DNA of 64,000 bases from NCBI RefSeq assembly GCF_000161455.1, contig NZ_CM000745.1:3876017-3940016 (forward strand), given 5' to 3'. The position numbers were made by a program, and so were the translations under genes. This stretch comes from Bacillus pseudomycoides DSM 12442 (GTDB lineage Bacteria; Bacillota; Bacilli; Bacillales; Bacillaceae_G). Shown in pieces: positions 24,582-32,902 of the stretch (the stretch's first letter is position 1; each line of letters opens with the position of its first letter). The notes beneath the pieces were generated by a model. The model saw nothing but the letters and a program-made list of their open reading frames with translations, was not told where the DNA came from and did not search any database.

Positions 24582-25700
24582 TTATTTTAATGGTGTGCCT
24601 TTAATAAACTTCCATAAATCATGAAATACATGAGCTTTGTGCAATGTGTTTAATAATACTAATGTAACTGGGCCAATAATTAATCCTAAGAAACCATATA
24701 GCTTAAATCCAACGAATAACGCAATAAGTGTTGGTAATGGATCGAGTCCGATGTTGGAGGATAACACTTTCGGTTCCATAATTTGTCTTTGAACAATGAC
24801 AACAATATATAAAATAAGTAGACCAATTGTGAAAGCTGTGTCCCCTGTGAAAAATACATATATAATCCAAGGAACAAAGACTGCTCCCGTTCCTAAATAA
24901 GGAAGTAAGTCTACAATTCCTGTAATGATTGCGATTGTGATGGCGTATGGTACGCGCAAAATTAATAGTCCAATTAGTACGATGACGGTGGTCATAGATA
25001 CAAGTGTGAGTTGTGCTTTTACAAATCCAAATAATGCTTTTCGTAAATCAACAAAAATAGTCTTTCCGTATCCGTGTATGCGATTTGGAAGTAATCGCTT
25101 TACTTTATGAGCGAGTGTATGCCAATCAAAACTAATAAAGAAAGTCGCTAATAGGATGAAGACGAGGACTGTTAAAGTTGTTGGGAGTGCACTGATGAAA
25201 TTTGTTAATCCACTTATAATGGCGGTTAACAGCTCTTTCATTTGCTTTGTTGCTTCCGTTCCTAGATTTTGAATGTTTTGTGTAATTGTATATTGTTGTG
25301 ATTCACCAAGATGATTAAATTTAGAAATTAAATCATCATATAAAGGCATAATATTATTGAGTGCAAATTGCTGTGCATACTGTACAATTGCTGGAAACTT
25401 TTCTGTGACGATTTGTAGTAAGTAAGTTGTGGCGGAAATCGCTTCTGTCACAAGATATGTAACAAGTCCGACGATGGCACCGAACACGAGAATTAAGCTG
25501 ACGAGTACCGCTAAGGCACGAGGGAATTGTAGTTTTTGATTGAGAAAATTTACGACTGGATTAATCAAATAAGCAAAAGCTAATGCGATGATAAAAGGGT
25601 ATATAAGACCTGAAACATACAAAAGCGCATAAAACCCAATTGTTGTTGCTAAAATGACAAATATAAGTCGCAATACGATATACAGTGAGTTTCGATTCAA
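24582..25700 (-). CDS. ytvI: Sporulation integral membrane protein YtvI (AI-2E transporter family)
   Basis: 372 residues with about eight membrane helices in the arrangement of the AI-2E/PerM family: two N-terminal pairs, a soluble stretch (~90-155), then C-terminal helices with D-L-L-P-Y-L-G-T-G and G-F-L-G-L-I-I-G-P-V. The YtvI subgroup is a named sporulation membrane protein in Bacillus, and its position near ytwI and citZ is as in B. subtilis. Whether it transports anything is unknown. The TTACCTCC complement gives a ribosome site before ATG 25700. Upstream lies a degenerate bcr1 copy. Confidence 0.9.
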   Translation of the reverse strand: MNRNSLYIVLRLIFVILATTIGFYALLYVSGLIYPFIIALAFAYLINPVVNFLNQKLQFPRALAVLVSLILVFGAIVGLVTYLVTEAISATTYLLQIVTEKFPAIVQYAQQFALNNIMPLYDDLISKFNHLGESQQYTITQNIQNLGTEATKQMKELLTAIISGLTNFISALPTTLTVLVFILLATFFISFDWHTLAHKVKRLLPNRIHGYGKTIFVDLRKALFGFVKAQLTLVSMTTVIVLIGLLILRVPYAITIAIITGIVDLLPYLGTGAVFVPWIIYVFFTGDTAFTIGLLILYIVVIVQRQIMEPKVLSSNIGLDPLPTLIALFVGFKLYGFLGLIIGPVTLVLLNTLHKAHVFHDLWKFIKGTPLK

Positions 25701-25752
25701 AGGTGCTTACCTCCCATTCCAAATTGTATTTATGTTATAGTGGAATGATGGA

Positions 25753-25883
25753 TTTATCCTGCTATTCACGGGCAGTATGAATTACTTCAAGGTGCGAAGT
25801 AATCGGCGCGTAAAAGCTTGACGGTGAAGGCTAATCAATAGTAAATGTTTTCTCTGTACTGATTGACGAGAGCTTCACTTTAC
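25753..25883 (+). repeat. Degenerate bcr1-like repeat
   Basis: Starts TTTATCCTGCTATTCACGGG and CAGTA, keeps a recognisable GTAAAAGC-TTGACGGTGAAGGCTAAT middle, and ends GCTTCACTTTAC. The order matches the intact copies at 31274 and 34675, but the central stem is replaced by ATTACTTC/GAAGTAAT. The last flank is TTTAC instead of TTTAT. A compensated stem despite sequence change suggests the fold is kept. Confidence 0.65.
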
Positions 25884-26107
25884 CTACTTTTTATTTTACC
25901 GGTTTCTTATAAGAAAAGAAAGAAGTGTGCTTTTCTTTCTCGGTAAATATAAAAACAACTTATTTTGGTCTCGTTTAGAGCGTTTAAGGTCTGCTGTATC
26001 ATCTATATTGATTGATGAATACTCTTGCCTATATCGTGTATAACGATATGTTTAACAGCGATTTACTTTGTAAACAGGTTCATTATTTTCAGAAAGGAAG
26101 TGTAATC

Positions 26108-26569
26108 ATGATTAGTCAATCAACGTTATTTTTATTCATACTACTTATTATTGGACTTATTGCTAAAAATCAATCGCTCACTGTAGCGGTTGGCGTTTTA
26201 TTTTTATTAAAGTGGACGTTTCTAGGAGAGAAAATTCTTCCATATTTACAAACGAAAGGAATTAATCTTGGTGTAACGGTTATTACGATTGCGGTTCTTG
26301 TTCCGATCGCTACGGGTGAAATTGGATTTAAGCAGCTTGGTGAAGCAGCTAAATCGTATTATGCATGGATTGCGCTCGCTTCAGGGATAGCGGTTGCTTT
26401 GTTAGCAAAGGGTGGTGTGCAGTTATTAACGAACGATCCTCATATTACAACTGCGCTTGTATTTGGAACAATTATTGCAGTTGCATTATTTAATGGAGTT
26501 GCTGTAGGACCATTAATTGGAGCTGGAATTGCCTATGCTGTGATGAACATTATACAGATGTTTAAGTGA
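26108..26569 (+). CDS. ytwI: UPF0756 membrane protein YtwI (DUF441)
   Basis: 153 residues with four or five hydrophobic helices. G-E-I-G-F-K-Q-L-G and the Gly/Ala-rich C-terminus (V-G-P-L-I-G-A-G-I-A-Y) match the DUF441/UPF0756 family. Function unknown. AAAGGAAG seven bases upstream selects ATG 26108; an in-frame extension to 26012 lacks a ribosome site. Between the bcr1 remnant and this gene there is only A/T-rich sequence with an AGAAAG/CTTTCT hairpin near 25915. Confidence 0.88.
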   Translation: MISQSTLFLFILLIIGLIAKNQSLTVAVGVLFLLKWTFLGEKILPYLQTKGINLGVTVITIAVLVPIATGEIGFKQLGEAAKSYYAWIALASGIAVALLAKGGVQLLTNDPHITTALVFGTIIAVALFNGVAVGPLIGAGIAYAVMNIIQMFK

Positions 26570-26693
26570 AAAATTTTATAGTAATATAAAATTTTTGAAT
26601 TCTTTCCATTCACAAAAGTCAGATAATTGTTTATAATAGAATTAGAAAACATGTAAAGGCTACATAGCAACGAAGACTTACACCAGATAAAAT

Positions 26694-26742
26694 AAAAACA
26701 ACATAAAATAATTTTCTGCTGACATTGTTTTATGTTGTTTTT
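26694..26742 (+). terminator. Terminator after ytwI
   Basis: AAAAACAACATAAAA and its complement around a 19-base loop; A/T-rich but long. It lies 120 bases beyond the ytwI stop. Confidence 0.7.
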
Positions 26743-26987
26743 ATCATAAACTCTTCGAAACTAGTTTTCCTCACCATCTATTGTTCTAAGCGTGAGGATT
26801 CGGAGAGAAACTCACGCTCATGCTTTGATAAAGCAATGGAACAACGAGATGGGAACATCACAACAAATTTGCATGATCGTGCATTTTGCTTGCCTAAAGA
26901 GTGAACGGGCGTTCATAATTTAGGAGGGAAGCAAACAGATATAAGGGAGCAAGGTTGGGAGAATTTTCAGGAAAAGGAGAGAATGTC
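26743..26987 (+). promoter_or_regulatory. citZ upstream region with two hairpins
   Basis: No gene. GCGTGAG/CTCACGC (26790-26796 with 26811-26817) is followed by TGCTTTGATAAAGCA (26821-26835). No T-run follows either, so they are not plain terminators. In B. subtilis citZ is controlled by CcpA and CcpC, but I found no convincing box for either here. Confidence 0.3.
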
Positions 26988-28103
26988 ATGACTGTTATTC
27001 GAGGATTAGAAGGGGTAGTAGCAACAACATCATCTGTGAGTTCTATTATTGATGATACATTAACGTATGTTGGGTATAATATTGATGATTTAGCGGAAAA
27101 TGCTACGTTTGAAGAAGTGGTATATTTATTATGGCACCGTAAACTTCCTAATGAAGAGGAATTAAATGAGTTAAAAGAAACTCTATCTGAATATTCTAAA
27201 GTTCCAAGTGAGATTTTATCATATTTAAAACAAGTAGATTTAAAGATTGCACATCCGATGTCTGTTTTACGAACTGCGATTTCCATGTTATCATTATACG
27301 ATGAGAGCGCTGAATTAATGGATGAGAAGTCCAATTATTTGAAAGCGGTTAAATTACAGGCTCAAGTAGGGACTCTGGTTGCAGCGTATGCAAGAATTCG
27401 TAAAGGTTTAGAAGTGGTTGAGCCACGAAAAGATTTATCATTAGCTGCAAACTTTATTTATATGTTAAATAACCGCGAACCAAATGAAGTGGAAATTGAA
27501 GCTTTTGATAAAGCTCTTGTACTTCATGCGGATCATGAATTAAATGCTTCTACATTTACAGCTCGCGTTTGCGTTGCGACACTTTCAGACGTATATTCTG
27601 GTATTACAGCAGCGATTGGTGCTTTAAAAGGACCTCTTCACGGCGGAGCGAATGAAAATGTAATGAAGATGTTAAAAGAAATTGGCGAAGAAGAAAATGT
27701 AGAATCCTATATTCATAACGCACTTCAAAATAAGGTGAAAATTATGGGATTTGGCCATCGCGTATATGAGCACGGTGATCCTCGCGCGAAACATTTACGT
27801 GAAATGTCTAAGAAATTATGCGTGCTTTTAGGGGAAGAGAAATGGTATAATATGTCTATCAAAATCGAAGACATTGTCACAAAAGAAAAAGGTCTTCCAC
27901 CAAATGTCGATTTCTATTCTGCTTCTGTTTACCATTGTTTAGGAATTGATCATGATTTATTTACACCAATCTTTGCAATCAGTCGTATGTCAGGTTGGTT
28001 AGCTCATATTCTAGAACAATATGAAAATAACCGCTTAATTCGTCCGCGTGCTGATTATAATGGACCAACGCACCAACGCTATGTTCCATTAGCACAACGA
28101 TAA
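26988..28103 (+). CDS. citZ: Citrate synthase
   Basis: Condenses acetyl-CoA and oxaloacetate to citrate, entry to the TCA cycle. 371 residues beginning MTVIRGLEGVVATTSSVSSI like B. subtilis CitZ. Catalytic residues are in place: His in G-P-L-H-G-G-A-N-E (~222), His in G-F-G-H-R-V-Y (~261) and Asp in the V-D-F-Y-S region (~312). AAGGAGA eight bases upstream fixes the start. First of the citZ-icd-mdh cluster; the 161-base gap to icd lacks a clear terminator, so co-transcription is possible. Confidence 0.96.
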   Translation: MTVIRGLEGVVATTSSVSSIIDDTLTYVGYNIDDLAENATFEEVVYLLWHRKLPNEEELNELKETLSEYSKVPSEILSYLKQVDLKIAHPMSVLRTAISMLSLYDESAELMDEKSNYLKAVKLQAQVGTLVAAYARIRKGLEVVEPRKDLSLAANFIYMLNNREPNEVEIEAFDKALVLHADHELNASTFTARVCVATLSDVYSGITAAIGALKGPLHGGANENVMKMLKEIGEEENVESYIHNALQNKVKIMGFGHRVYEHGDPRAKHLREMSKKLCVLLGEEKWYNMSIKIEDIVTKEKGLPPNVDFYSASVYHCLGIDHDLFTPIFAISRMSGWLAHILEQYENNRLIRPRADYNGPTHQRYVPLAQR

Positions 28104-28264
28104 GTTAAAAACACTATTTAGATAGTGGAAATACACTTTCAAAAATCTGATTTTTTCGCAAAGATATAATGATTGGAATATTTTAATTTGACTAACGGTT
28201 TGAACTGAGGGTTTTATTCCCTCAGTTTCACACATATGAAATTTCAAACATGGGGGTTATCACA

Positions 28265-29557
28265 GTGACGACAGGAGAAAAAATTACTGTAACGAATGGT
28301 GTTATGAATGTACCAAACAATCCGATTATTCCTTTTATTGAAGGTGATGGAATTGGACCAGATATTTGGGCGGCAGCATCTCGTGTATTAGAAGCAGCTG
28401 TTGAAAAAGCTTATGATGGTGAGAAGAAAATCGTTTGGAAAGAAGTGCTTGCAGGGGAAAAAGCATTCAACCAAACAGGTGAATGGTTACCAGAAGAGAC
28501 GTTAAATGAAATTCGCGAATATTTAATCGCGATTAAAGGCCCACTTACAACGCCTGTTGGTGGCGGCATTCGTTCTCTAAACGTAGCGCTTCGTCAAGAG
28601 TTAGACTTATACGTATGTTTACGTCCAGTTCGTTATTTTGAAGGTGTTCCTTCACCTGTAAAACGTCCGGAAGATACTGATATGGTGATTTTCCGTGAAA
28701 ATACAGAAGACATTTATGCTGGTATTGAATATGCACAAGGATCTCCAGAAGCACAAAAAGTGCTTGAGTTCTTAAAAGAAACAATGGGTGTAAACAAAAT
28801 TCGCTTCCCAGAAACATCAGGGATTGGTATTAAACCAATTTCAGAAGAAGGAACAAAGCGTCTTGTTCGTGCTGCAATTCAATATGCAATTAACGAAAAA
28901 CGCTCTTCTGTTACATTAGTTCATAAAGGAAACATTATGAAATTTACAGAAGGTGCTTTCAAAAACTGGGGTTATGAAGTTGCGGAACAAGAATTCGGCG
29001 ATAAAGTATTCACTTGGTCTGAATATGACCGTATTGTTGAAAAAGATGGTAAAGATGCAGCGAATAAAGCGATGACAGAGGCTGAAGCAGCTGGTAAAAT
29101 CATTGTTAAAGATTCTATTGCAGATATCTTCTTACAACAAATTTTAACACGTCCACGTGAGTTTGATGTTGTTGCAACAATGAACTTAAATGGTGATTAT
29201 ATTTCTGATGCACTTGCAGCACAAGTAGGTGGCATTGGTATTGCACCTGGTGCAAACATTAACTATGTTACTGGACATGCTATTTTTGAAGCGACACATG
29301 GTACAGCTCCAAAATATGCAGGTTTAGATAAAGTAAATCCATCTTCTGTTCTTCTTTCAGGAGTATTATTATTAGAGCATTTAGGATGGAATGAAGCTGC
29401 GAAATTAGTAACTGCTTCAGTAGAAAAAACAATTGCTTCAAAAGTGGTAACATATGACTTCGCACGTCTTATGGATGGCGCAACTGAAGTGAAATGTTCC
29501 GAATTTGCTGATGCCCTTATTAACAATATGGACTTAGCGGTAATCAAAAACGCATAA
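28265..29557 (+). CDS. icd: Isocitrate dehydrogenase (NADP)
   Basis: Oxidative decarboxylation of isocitrate to 2-oxoglutarate. 430 residues. I-E-G-D-G-I-G-P-D-I-W near the N-terminus; V-G-G-G-I-R-S-L-N-V-A-L-R-Q (~103-115) has the substrate-binding Ser and Arg residues; H-K-G-N-I-M-K-F-T-E-G (~220) carries the catalytic Lys; G-D-Y-I-S-D (~306) the metal-binding Asp. GTG start with GGGGG nine bases upstream. mdh follows after 20 bases. Confidence 0.96.
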   Translation: MTTGEKITVTNGVMNVPNNPIIPFIEGDGIGPDIWAAASRVLEAAVEKAYDGEKKIVWKEVLAGEKAFNQTGEWLPEETLNEIREYLIAIKGPLTTPVGGGIRSLNVALRQELDLYVCLRPVRYFEGVPSPVKRPEDTDMVIFRENTEDIYAGIEYAQGSPEAQKVLEFLKETMGVNKIRFPETSGIGIKPISEEGTKRLVRAAIQYAINEKRSSVTLVHKGNIMKFTEGAFKNWGYEVAEQEFGDKVFTWSEYDRIVEKDGKDAANKAMTEAEAAGKIIVKDSIADIFLQQILTRPREFDVVATMNLNGDYISDALAAQVGGIGIAPGANINYVTGHAIFEATHGTAPKYAGLDKVNPSSVLLSGVLLLEHLGWNEAAKLVTASVEKTIASKVVTYDFARLMDGATEVKCSEFADALINNMDLAVIKNA

Positions 29558-29577
29558 TTCAAAGTGGGGGAGAAATT

Positions 29578-30516
29578 ATGACAATCAAACGCAAAAAAGT
29601 ATCAGTCATCGGTGCAGGATTTACCGGAGCAACAACAGCGTTTTTATTAGCTCAAAAAGAGCTTGCAGATGTTGTATTAGTGGACATTCCACAACTGGAG
29701 AATCCAACAAAAGGGAAAGCGTTAGATATGTTAGAAGCAAGCCCTGTACAAGGTTTTGATGCTAACATTATCGGCACATCTGATTACGTAGATACTGCTG
29801 ATTCTGACGTTGTTGTTATTACAGCAGGAATTGCACGTAAACCAGGTATGAGCCGTGATGATTTAGTAGCAACAAACTCTAAAATTATGAAAAGTATTAC
29901 GAAAGATATCGCAAAACATTCACCAAACGCAATTATTGTTGTGTTAACAAATCCAGTTGATGCAATGACATATTCTGTATTTAAAGAAGCTGGATTCCCG
30001 AAAGAGCGTGTTATCGGTCAATCTGGTGTATTAGATACAGCTCGTTTCCGTACATTCATCGCACAAGAATTAAATCTTTCTGTTAAAGACATTACAGGAT
30101 TCGTTCTTGGTGGCCACGGTGATGACATGGTGCCTCTTGTACGTTATTCTTACGCAGGTGGTATTCCATTAGAAACATTAATTCCTGCAGAACGCTTAGA
30201 AGCAATCGTAGAACGTACGCGTAAAGGCGGCGGCGAAATTGTAAGTTTACTAGGAAACGGTAGTGCATACTACGCGCCAGCTGCTTCTTTAGTTGAAATG
30301 ACTGAAGCGATTTTAAAAGATCAACGCCGTGTATTACCAGCTATCGCATACCTTGAAGGTGAATATGGCTATAGCGACCTTTACCTAGGTGTACCAGTAA
30401 TTCTAGGTGGTAACGGAATTGAAAAAATTATTGAATTAGAACTTCGTGAAGAAGAAAAAGAAGCGTTAGATCGTTCAGTAGAATCTGTACGTAACGTTAT
30501 GAAAGTTCTTATTTAA
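29578..30516 (+). CDS. mdh: Malate dehydrogenase
   Basis: NAD-dependent interconversion of malate and oxaloacetate. 312 residues of the LDH-like bacterial type. V-I-G-A-G-F-T-G-A-T-T-A is the NAD loop (~10-21); D-I-P near residue 41 gives NAD rather than NADP preference; A-R-K-P-G-M-S-R-D-D-L holds the mobile-loop Arg pair that favours oxaloacetate; G-G-H-G-D-D-M-V-P (~177-185) has the catalytic His. GGGGGAG precedes the ATG. A near-perfect terminator ends the cluster. Confidence 0.96.
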   Translation: MTIKRKKVSVIGAGFTGATTAFLLAQKELADVVLVDIPQLENPTKGKALDMLEASPVQGFDANIIGTSDYVDTADSDVVVITAGIARKPGMSRDDLVATNSKIMKSITKDIAKHSPNAIIVVLTNPVDAMTYSVFKEAGFPKERVIGQSGVLDTARFRTFIAQELNLSVKDITGFVLGGHGDDMVPLVRYSYAGGIPLETLIPAERLEAIVERTRKGGGEIVSLLGNGSAYYAPAASLVEMTEAILKDQRRVLPAIAYLEGEYGYSDLYLGVPVILGGNGIEKIIELELREEEKEALDRSVESVRNVMKVLI

Positions 30517-30531
30517 TACAAAATATATGTT

Positions 30532-30563
30532 AGAAAAAGATTCGGGGCCCCGAATCTTTTTCT
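30532..30563. terminator. Terminator of icd-mdh
   Basis: A fully self-complementary 32-base stretch, AGAAAAAGATTCGGGG and its complement, ending in TTTTTCT. Confidence 0.92.
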
Positions 30564-30595
30564 ACTATTTAGAGGATTATTTTTTTAAAATAATA

Positions 30596-30609
30596 TGAAA
30601 ACGCTATCA
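30596..30609 (+). promoter_or_regulatory. cre box (CcpA site) upstream of the MaoC-like gene
   Basis: TGAAAACGCTATCA fits all 14 positions of the cre consensus TGWNANCGNTNWCA. It lies 124 bases upstream of the ATG at 30733, close to the expected promoter (a TATAAT occurs near 30642). Predicts repression on glucose. Confidence 0.65.
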
Positions 30610-30732
30610 TTAATTATGTCCTACAATGGGAACATAGACTTATAATATACATTGCCCTCATTATAGTAGCGCTTCGGATAATATATTGCTTTTGGTAGGA
30701 TAATAAAATAAAAATTGGAGGGGGATTGTAAC

Positions 30733-31206
30733 ATGTTAAAGAAAAAAATTCAAATTGGTCGTCGAATGGATGAGATTACAGTAGGAGAAAAGTTATCTAT
30801 CACTGAAAAAATTGAGGATAAAGATCTGTTATTGTATTTAGGATTAACAAATGATTCAAATCCATTATATATTCAGCATGATTACGCATCCCAAACTCCG
30901 TATGAAAAACCAATTGTACCAAGCATTATGTTAACGGGTATGATTACAACGGCAGTTACGAAATATTTACCAGGTCCAGGCAGTCATGTTGTTAGGAAGG
31001 ACCTGACTTTTGTGAAGCCTGTACATCATTATGAAACTTTGCAAATTCATTTTGAAGTTGTAGCAGTTGCGGGGGAAGAGCATACGATTGATATGCGTGT
31101 ATTCGCTTATGATGAAAAAGAAGAAGTGGTTGTGAAAGGTGTACTAACAGTAGCGCCGCCTTACAAATCAGCTTCTATTTTAGAAAAAGCATTGGATAAT
31201 TTTTAA
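30733..31206 (+). CDS. MaoC-like dehydratase ((R)-enoyl-CoA hydratase type)
   Basis: 157 residues, a single HotDog fold. The hydratase motif is visible: T-N-D-S-N-P-L-Y-I-Q-H-D-Y-A (~41-54), giving the catalytic Asp and His of the MaoC/PhaJ family. V-P-S-I-M-L-T-G and D-L-T-F-V-K-P-V are the usual following strands. Likely hydrates or dehydrates an acyl-CoA or acyl-ACP; the substrate is unknown. GGAGGGGG before ATG 30733 fixes the start. It has its own cre-marked promoter and a strong terminator. Confidence 0.88.
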   Translation: MLKKKIQIGRRMDEITVGEKLSITEKIEDKDLLLYLGLTNDSNPLYIQHDYASQTPYEKPIVPSIMLTGMITTAVTKYLPGPGSHVVRKDLTFVKPVHHYETLQIHFEVVAVAGEEHTIDMRVFAYDEKEEVVVKGVLTVAPPYKSASILEKALDNF

Positions 31207-31231
31207 TAATGAGTTAGTAAGAGTGTAATGA

Positions 31232-31276
31232 AAAATAGTGCTAACCTATTATATGCTAGGTTAGCACTATTTTTTT
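31232..31276 (+). terminator. Terminator of the MaoC-like gene
   Basis: AAAATAGTGCTAACCTA and its perfect complement, 8-base loop, seven T. A bcr1 copy begins within the T-run. Confidence 0.93.
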
Positions 31277-31431
31277 ATCCCGCATTAACGGACAGTAACA
31301 CTCCCACCTCAAAATTCAGCGAAAGCAAAGAAGTTAGGTGGGAGATGAACTGTCCGTAAAAGCCCGATTGGTGAGGGCTAATAATCAGTGGGGGACGAAG
31401 AAAACCCCCACTGATTAAAGTTTTACTTTAT
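31274..31431 (+). repeat. bcr1-like repeat
   Basis: 158 bp with TTTAT at both ends. Order: CCCGCATTAACGGACAGTA, CTCCCACCT / AGGTGGGAG stem, a second pairing of ACGGACAG with CTGTCCGT, GCCCGATTGGTGAGGGCTAA, AATCAGTGGGGG / CCCCCACTGATT stem, and GTTTTACTTTAT. As a transcript this would fold into two or three strong hairpins. Confidence 0.88.
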
Positions 31432-31452
31432 AGGATCGAATGTAAGTATAAC

Positions 31453-31593
31453 TTAACTGAAAAACCCTTCTGCAAACCCTTCTGAGAAATCAGAGATGCC
31501 AGTTTGTAATGTTTCCCAGTTTGAAAAGCCGGCAGTAAAACCAACTACAAATAATAAAGCGAAGCCAGATAATACCCAATTTTTACGATTCAT
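31453..31593 (-). CDS. Small membrane peptide (46 residues)
   Basis: Read on the minus strand from ATG 31593 with AAGGAGCGAATTC upstream. Sequence pattern: M-N-R-K-N-W, a hydrophobic segment (V-L-S-G-F-A-L-L-F-V-V-G-F-T-A-G-F), then a soluble tail with a doubled E-G-F motif (SEGFAEGFFS). One membrane helix with a short outside tail is likely. No family recognised; it lies between a bcr1 copy and the ynfA-like gene. Confidence 0.55.
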   Translation of the reverse strand: MNRKNWVLSGFALLFVVGFTAGFSNWETLQTGISDFSEGFAEGFFS

Positions 31594-31690
31594 TTTGAAT
31601 TCGCTCCTTAATAGTTTAATCTTTATATTAAAATTTAATTATATTAATTATTACATTTTAAGGAGATATAAGTCAAATGGATACCTGTTT

Positions 31691-32014
31691 TTAGCCACGT
31701 GGCCAAAGAATAATAAACACACCGACAAGGCAAACAGCTGCACCAGCCCAATCGAACAAATCAGGTGTTTTCTTATCAACCATCCATCCCCATAATAAAC
31801 TCATGAGAATAAATACACCGCCATAAGCTGCGTATACACGTCCGAAACTAGAAAATACTTGGAATGTGGCAATTACACCATATAAACATAAAATGATTCC
31901 TCCTATTAGACCGAACCAGATGGAACCACCTTCTCGTATCCATTTCCAGATGAGATATCCACCACCAATTTCAGCTAGTCCGGCAAGAATGAAAATAACA
32001 GCTGCTTTAAACAT
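31691..32014 (-). CDS. YnfA-family (UPF0060) membrane protein
   Basis: 107 residues with four membrane helices and the family signatures A-G-L-A-E-I-G-G-G-Y-L-I-W and R-V-Y-A-A-Y-G-G-V-F-I, plus the terminal D-W-x-G-A-x-V-C-L-x-G-V. YnfA proteins resemble half-size drug/metabolite exporters of the SMR type; a transport role is inferred, not proven. Divergent from phoPR with about 170 bases between. Confidence 0.9.
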   Translation of the reverse strand: MFKAAVIFILAGLAEIGGGYLIWKWIREGGSIWFGLIGGIILCLYGVIATFQVFSSFGRVYAAYGGVFILMSLLWGWMVDKKTPDLFDWAGAAVCLVGVFIILWPRG

Positions 32015-32095
32015 GAATATGTACCATCGCTTTCTATTAGATATATTTTCCTATATAACTATAGCACAATCAAACTTAGTGAATGGACAATTCTA

Positions 32096-32124
32096 TTGAG
32101 AGGGGGATTGTTTTCTAGTATGAT
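32096..32124 (+). promoter_or_regulatory. phoPR promoter (sigma-A type)
   Basis: TTGAGA, 17-base spacer, TATGAT, about 60 bases before the phoP ATG. Confidence 0.6.
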
Positions 32125-32185
32125 GGAAATAGTGGGGAAATACTAGGATGAAGAAGGTTTCAAGTCTATAACTTGGAGGAAGAGA

Positions 32186-32902
32186 ATGAGCAATCGAATT
32201 TTAGTTGTTGATGATGAGGAGTTTATTTTAACTTTAATTGAATTCAATTTGCAGCAAGCAGGATTTGAAGTGATAACAGCGATGGATGGTGAAGTTGCGC
32301 TTCATAAAGCAACAACGGAACGTCCAGATCTGATTATATTAGATTTAATGCTTCCAAAAATGGATGGTATGGAAGTGTGTAAAGAATTACGTTTGCAGCG
32401 TATTATGACACCTATTTTAATGCTAACAGCGAAAGATGATGAGTTTGATAAAGTGTTAGGTCTTGAGCTTGGGGCAGATGATTATATGACAAAGCCATTT
32501 AGCCCAAGGGAAGTTGTTGCACGTGTGAAGGCGATTTTACGTCGTACGAAATTGCAAGATGAACCAGTTTCAGAAGTGCAGGATGAAAATAGTATCAATA
32601 TCTATGATTTAAGAATTTTACCTGAATTTTATGAGGCGTATTTCCAAGGAGAAAAGCTAGAACTAACGCCAAAAGAATTTGAGTTACTTGTATATTTAGC
32701 AAGGAATAAGGGTCGTGTATTAACACGTGATCAGTTACTAAGTGCTGTATGGAATTATGATTTTGCCGGCGATACAAGAATCGTCGATGTTCATATTAGT
32801 CATTTGCGGGATAAAATTGAAAAGAATACGAAAAAACCAGCGTACATTAAAACAATTCGTGGATTAGGTTATAAATTAGAGGAGCCAAAGGGGGATGAAT
32901 AA
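32186..32902 (+). CDS. phoP: Phosphate-regulon response regulator PhoP
   Basis: 238 residues, OmpR/PhoB class. Receiver domain ~1-120: acidic pair D-D-E-E near residue 10, phosphorylation Asp in I-I-L-D-L-M-L-P (~53), Thr in L-M-L-T-A-K-D (~82) and Lys in T-K-P-F-S (~104). C-terminal winged helix ~140-235 with L-T-P-K-E-F-E-L-L and the R-G-L-G-Y-K-L wing. Activated by PhoR under phosphate limitation. Start ATG follows GGAGGAAG. Its end overlaps phoR by eight bases. Confidence 0.95.
   Translation: MSNRILVVDDEEFILTLIEFNLQQAGFEVITAMDGEVALHKATTERPDLIILDLMLPKMDGMEVCKELRLQRIMTPILMLTAKDDEFDKVLGLELGADDYMTKPFSPREVVARVKAILRRTKLQDEPVSEVQDENSINIYDLRILPEFYEAYFQGEKLELTPKEFELLVYLARNKGRVLTRDQLLSAVWNYDFAGDTRIVDVHISHLRDKIEKNTKKPAYIKTIRGLGYKLEEPKGDE

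Noticed and set aside
26743..26987. CcpC or CcpA sites at citZ
   Set aside because: Expected from B. subtilis, but no sequence matched well enough by eye.
31496..31795. 99-codon plus-strand frame over the small membrane peptide and the ynfA-like gene
   Set aside because: Antisense to two better-supported genes; composition is not protein-like (Asn/Lys runs).
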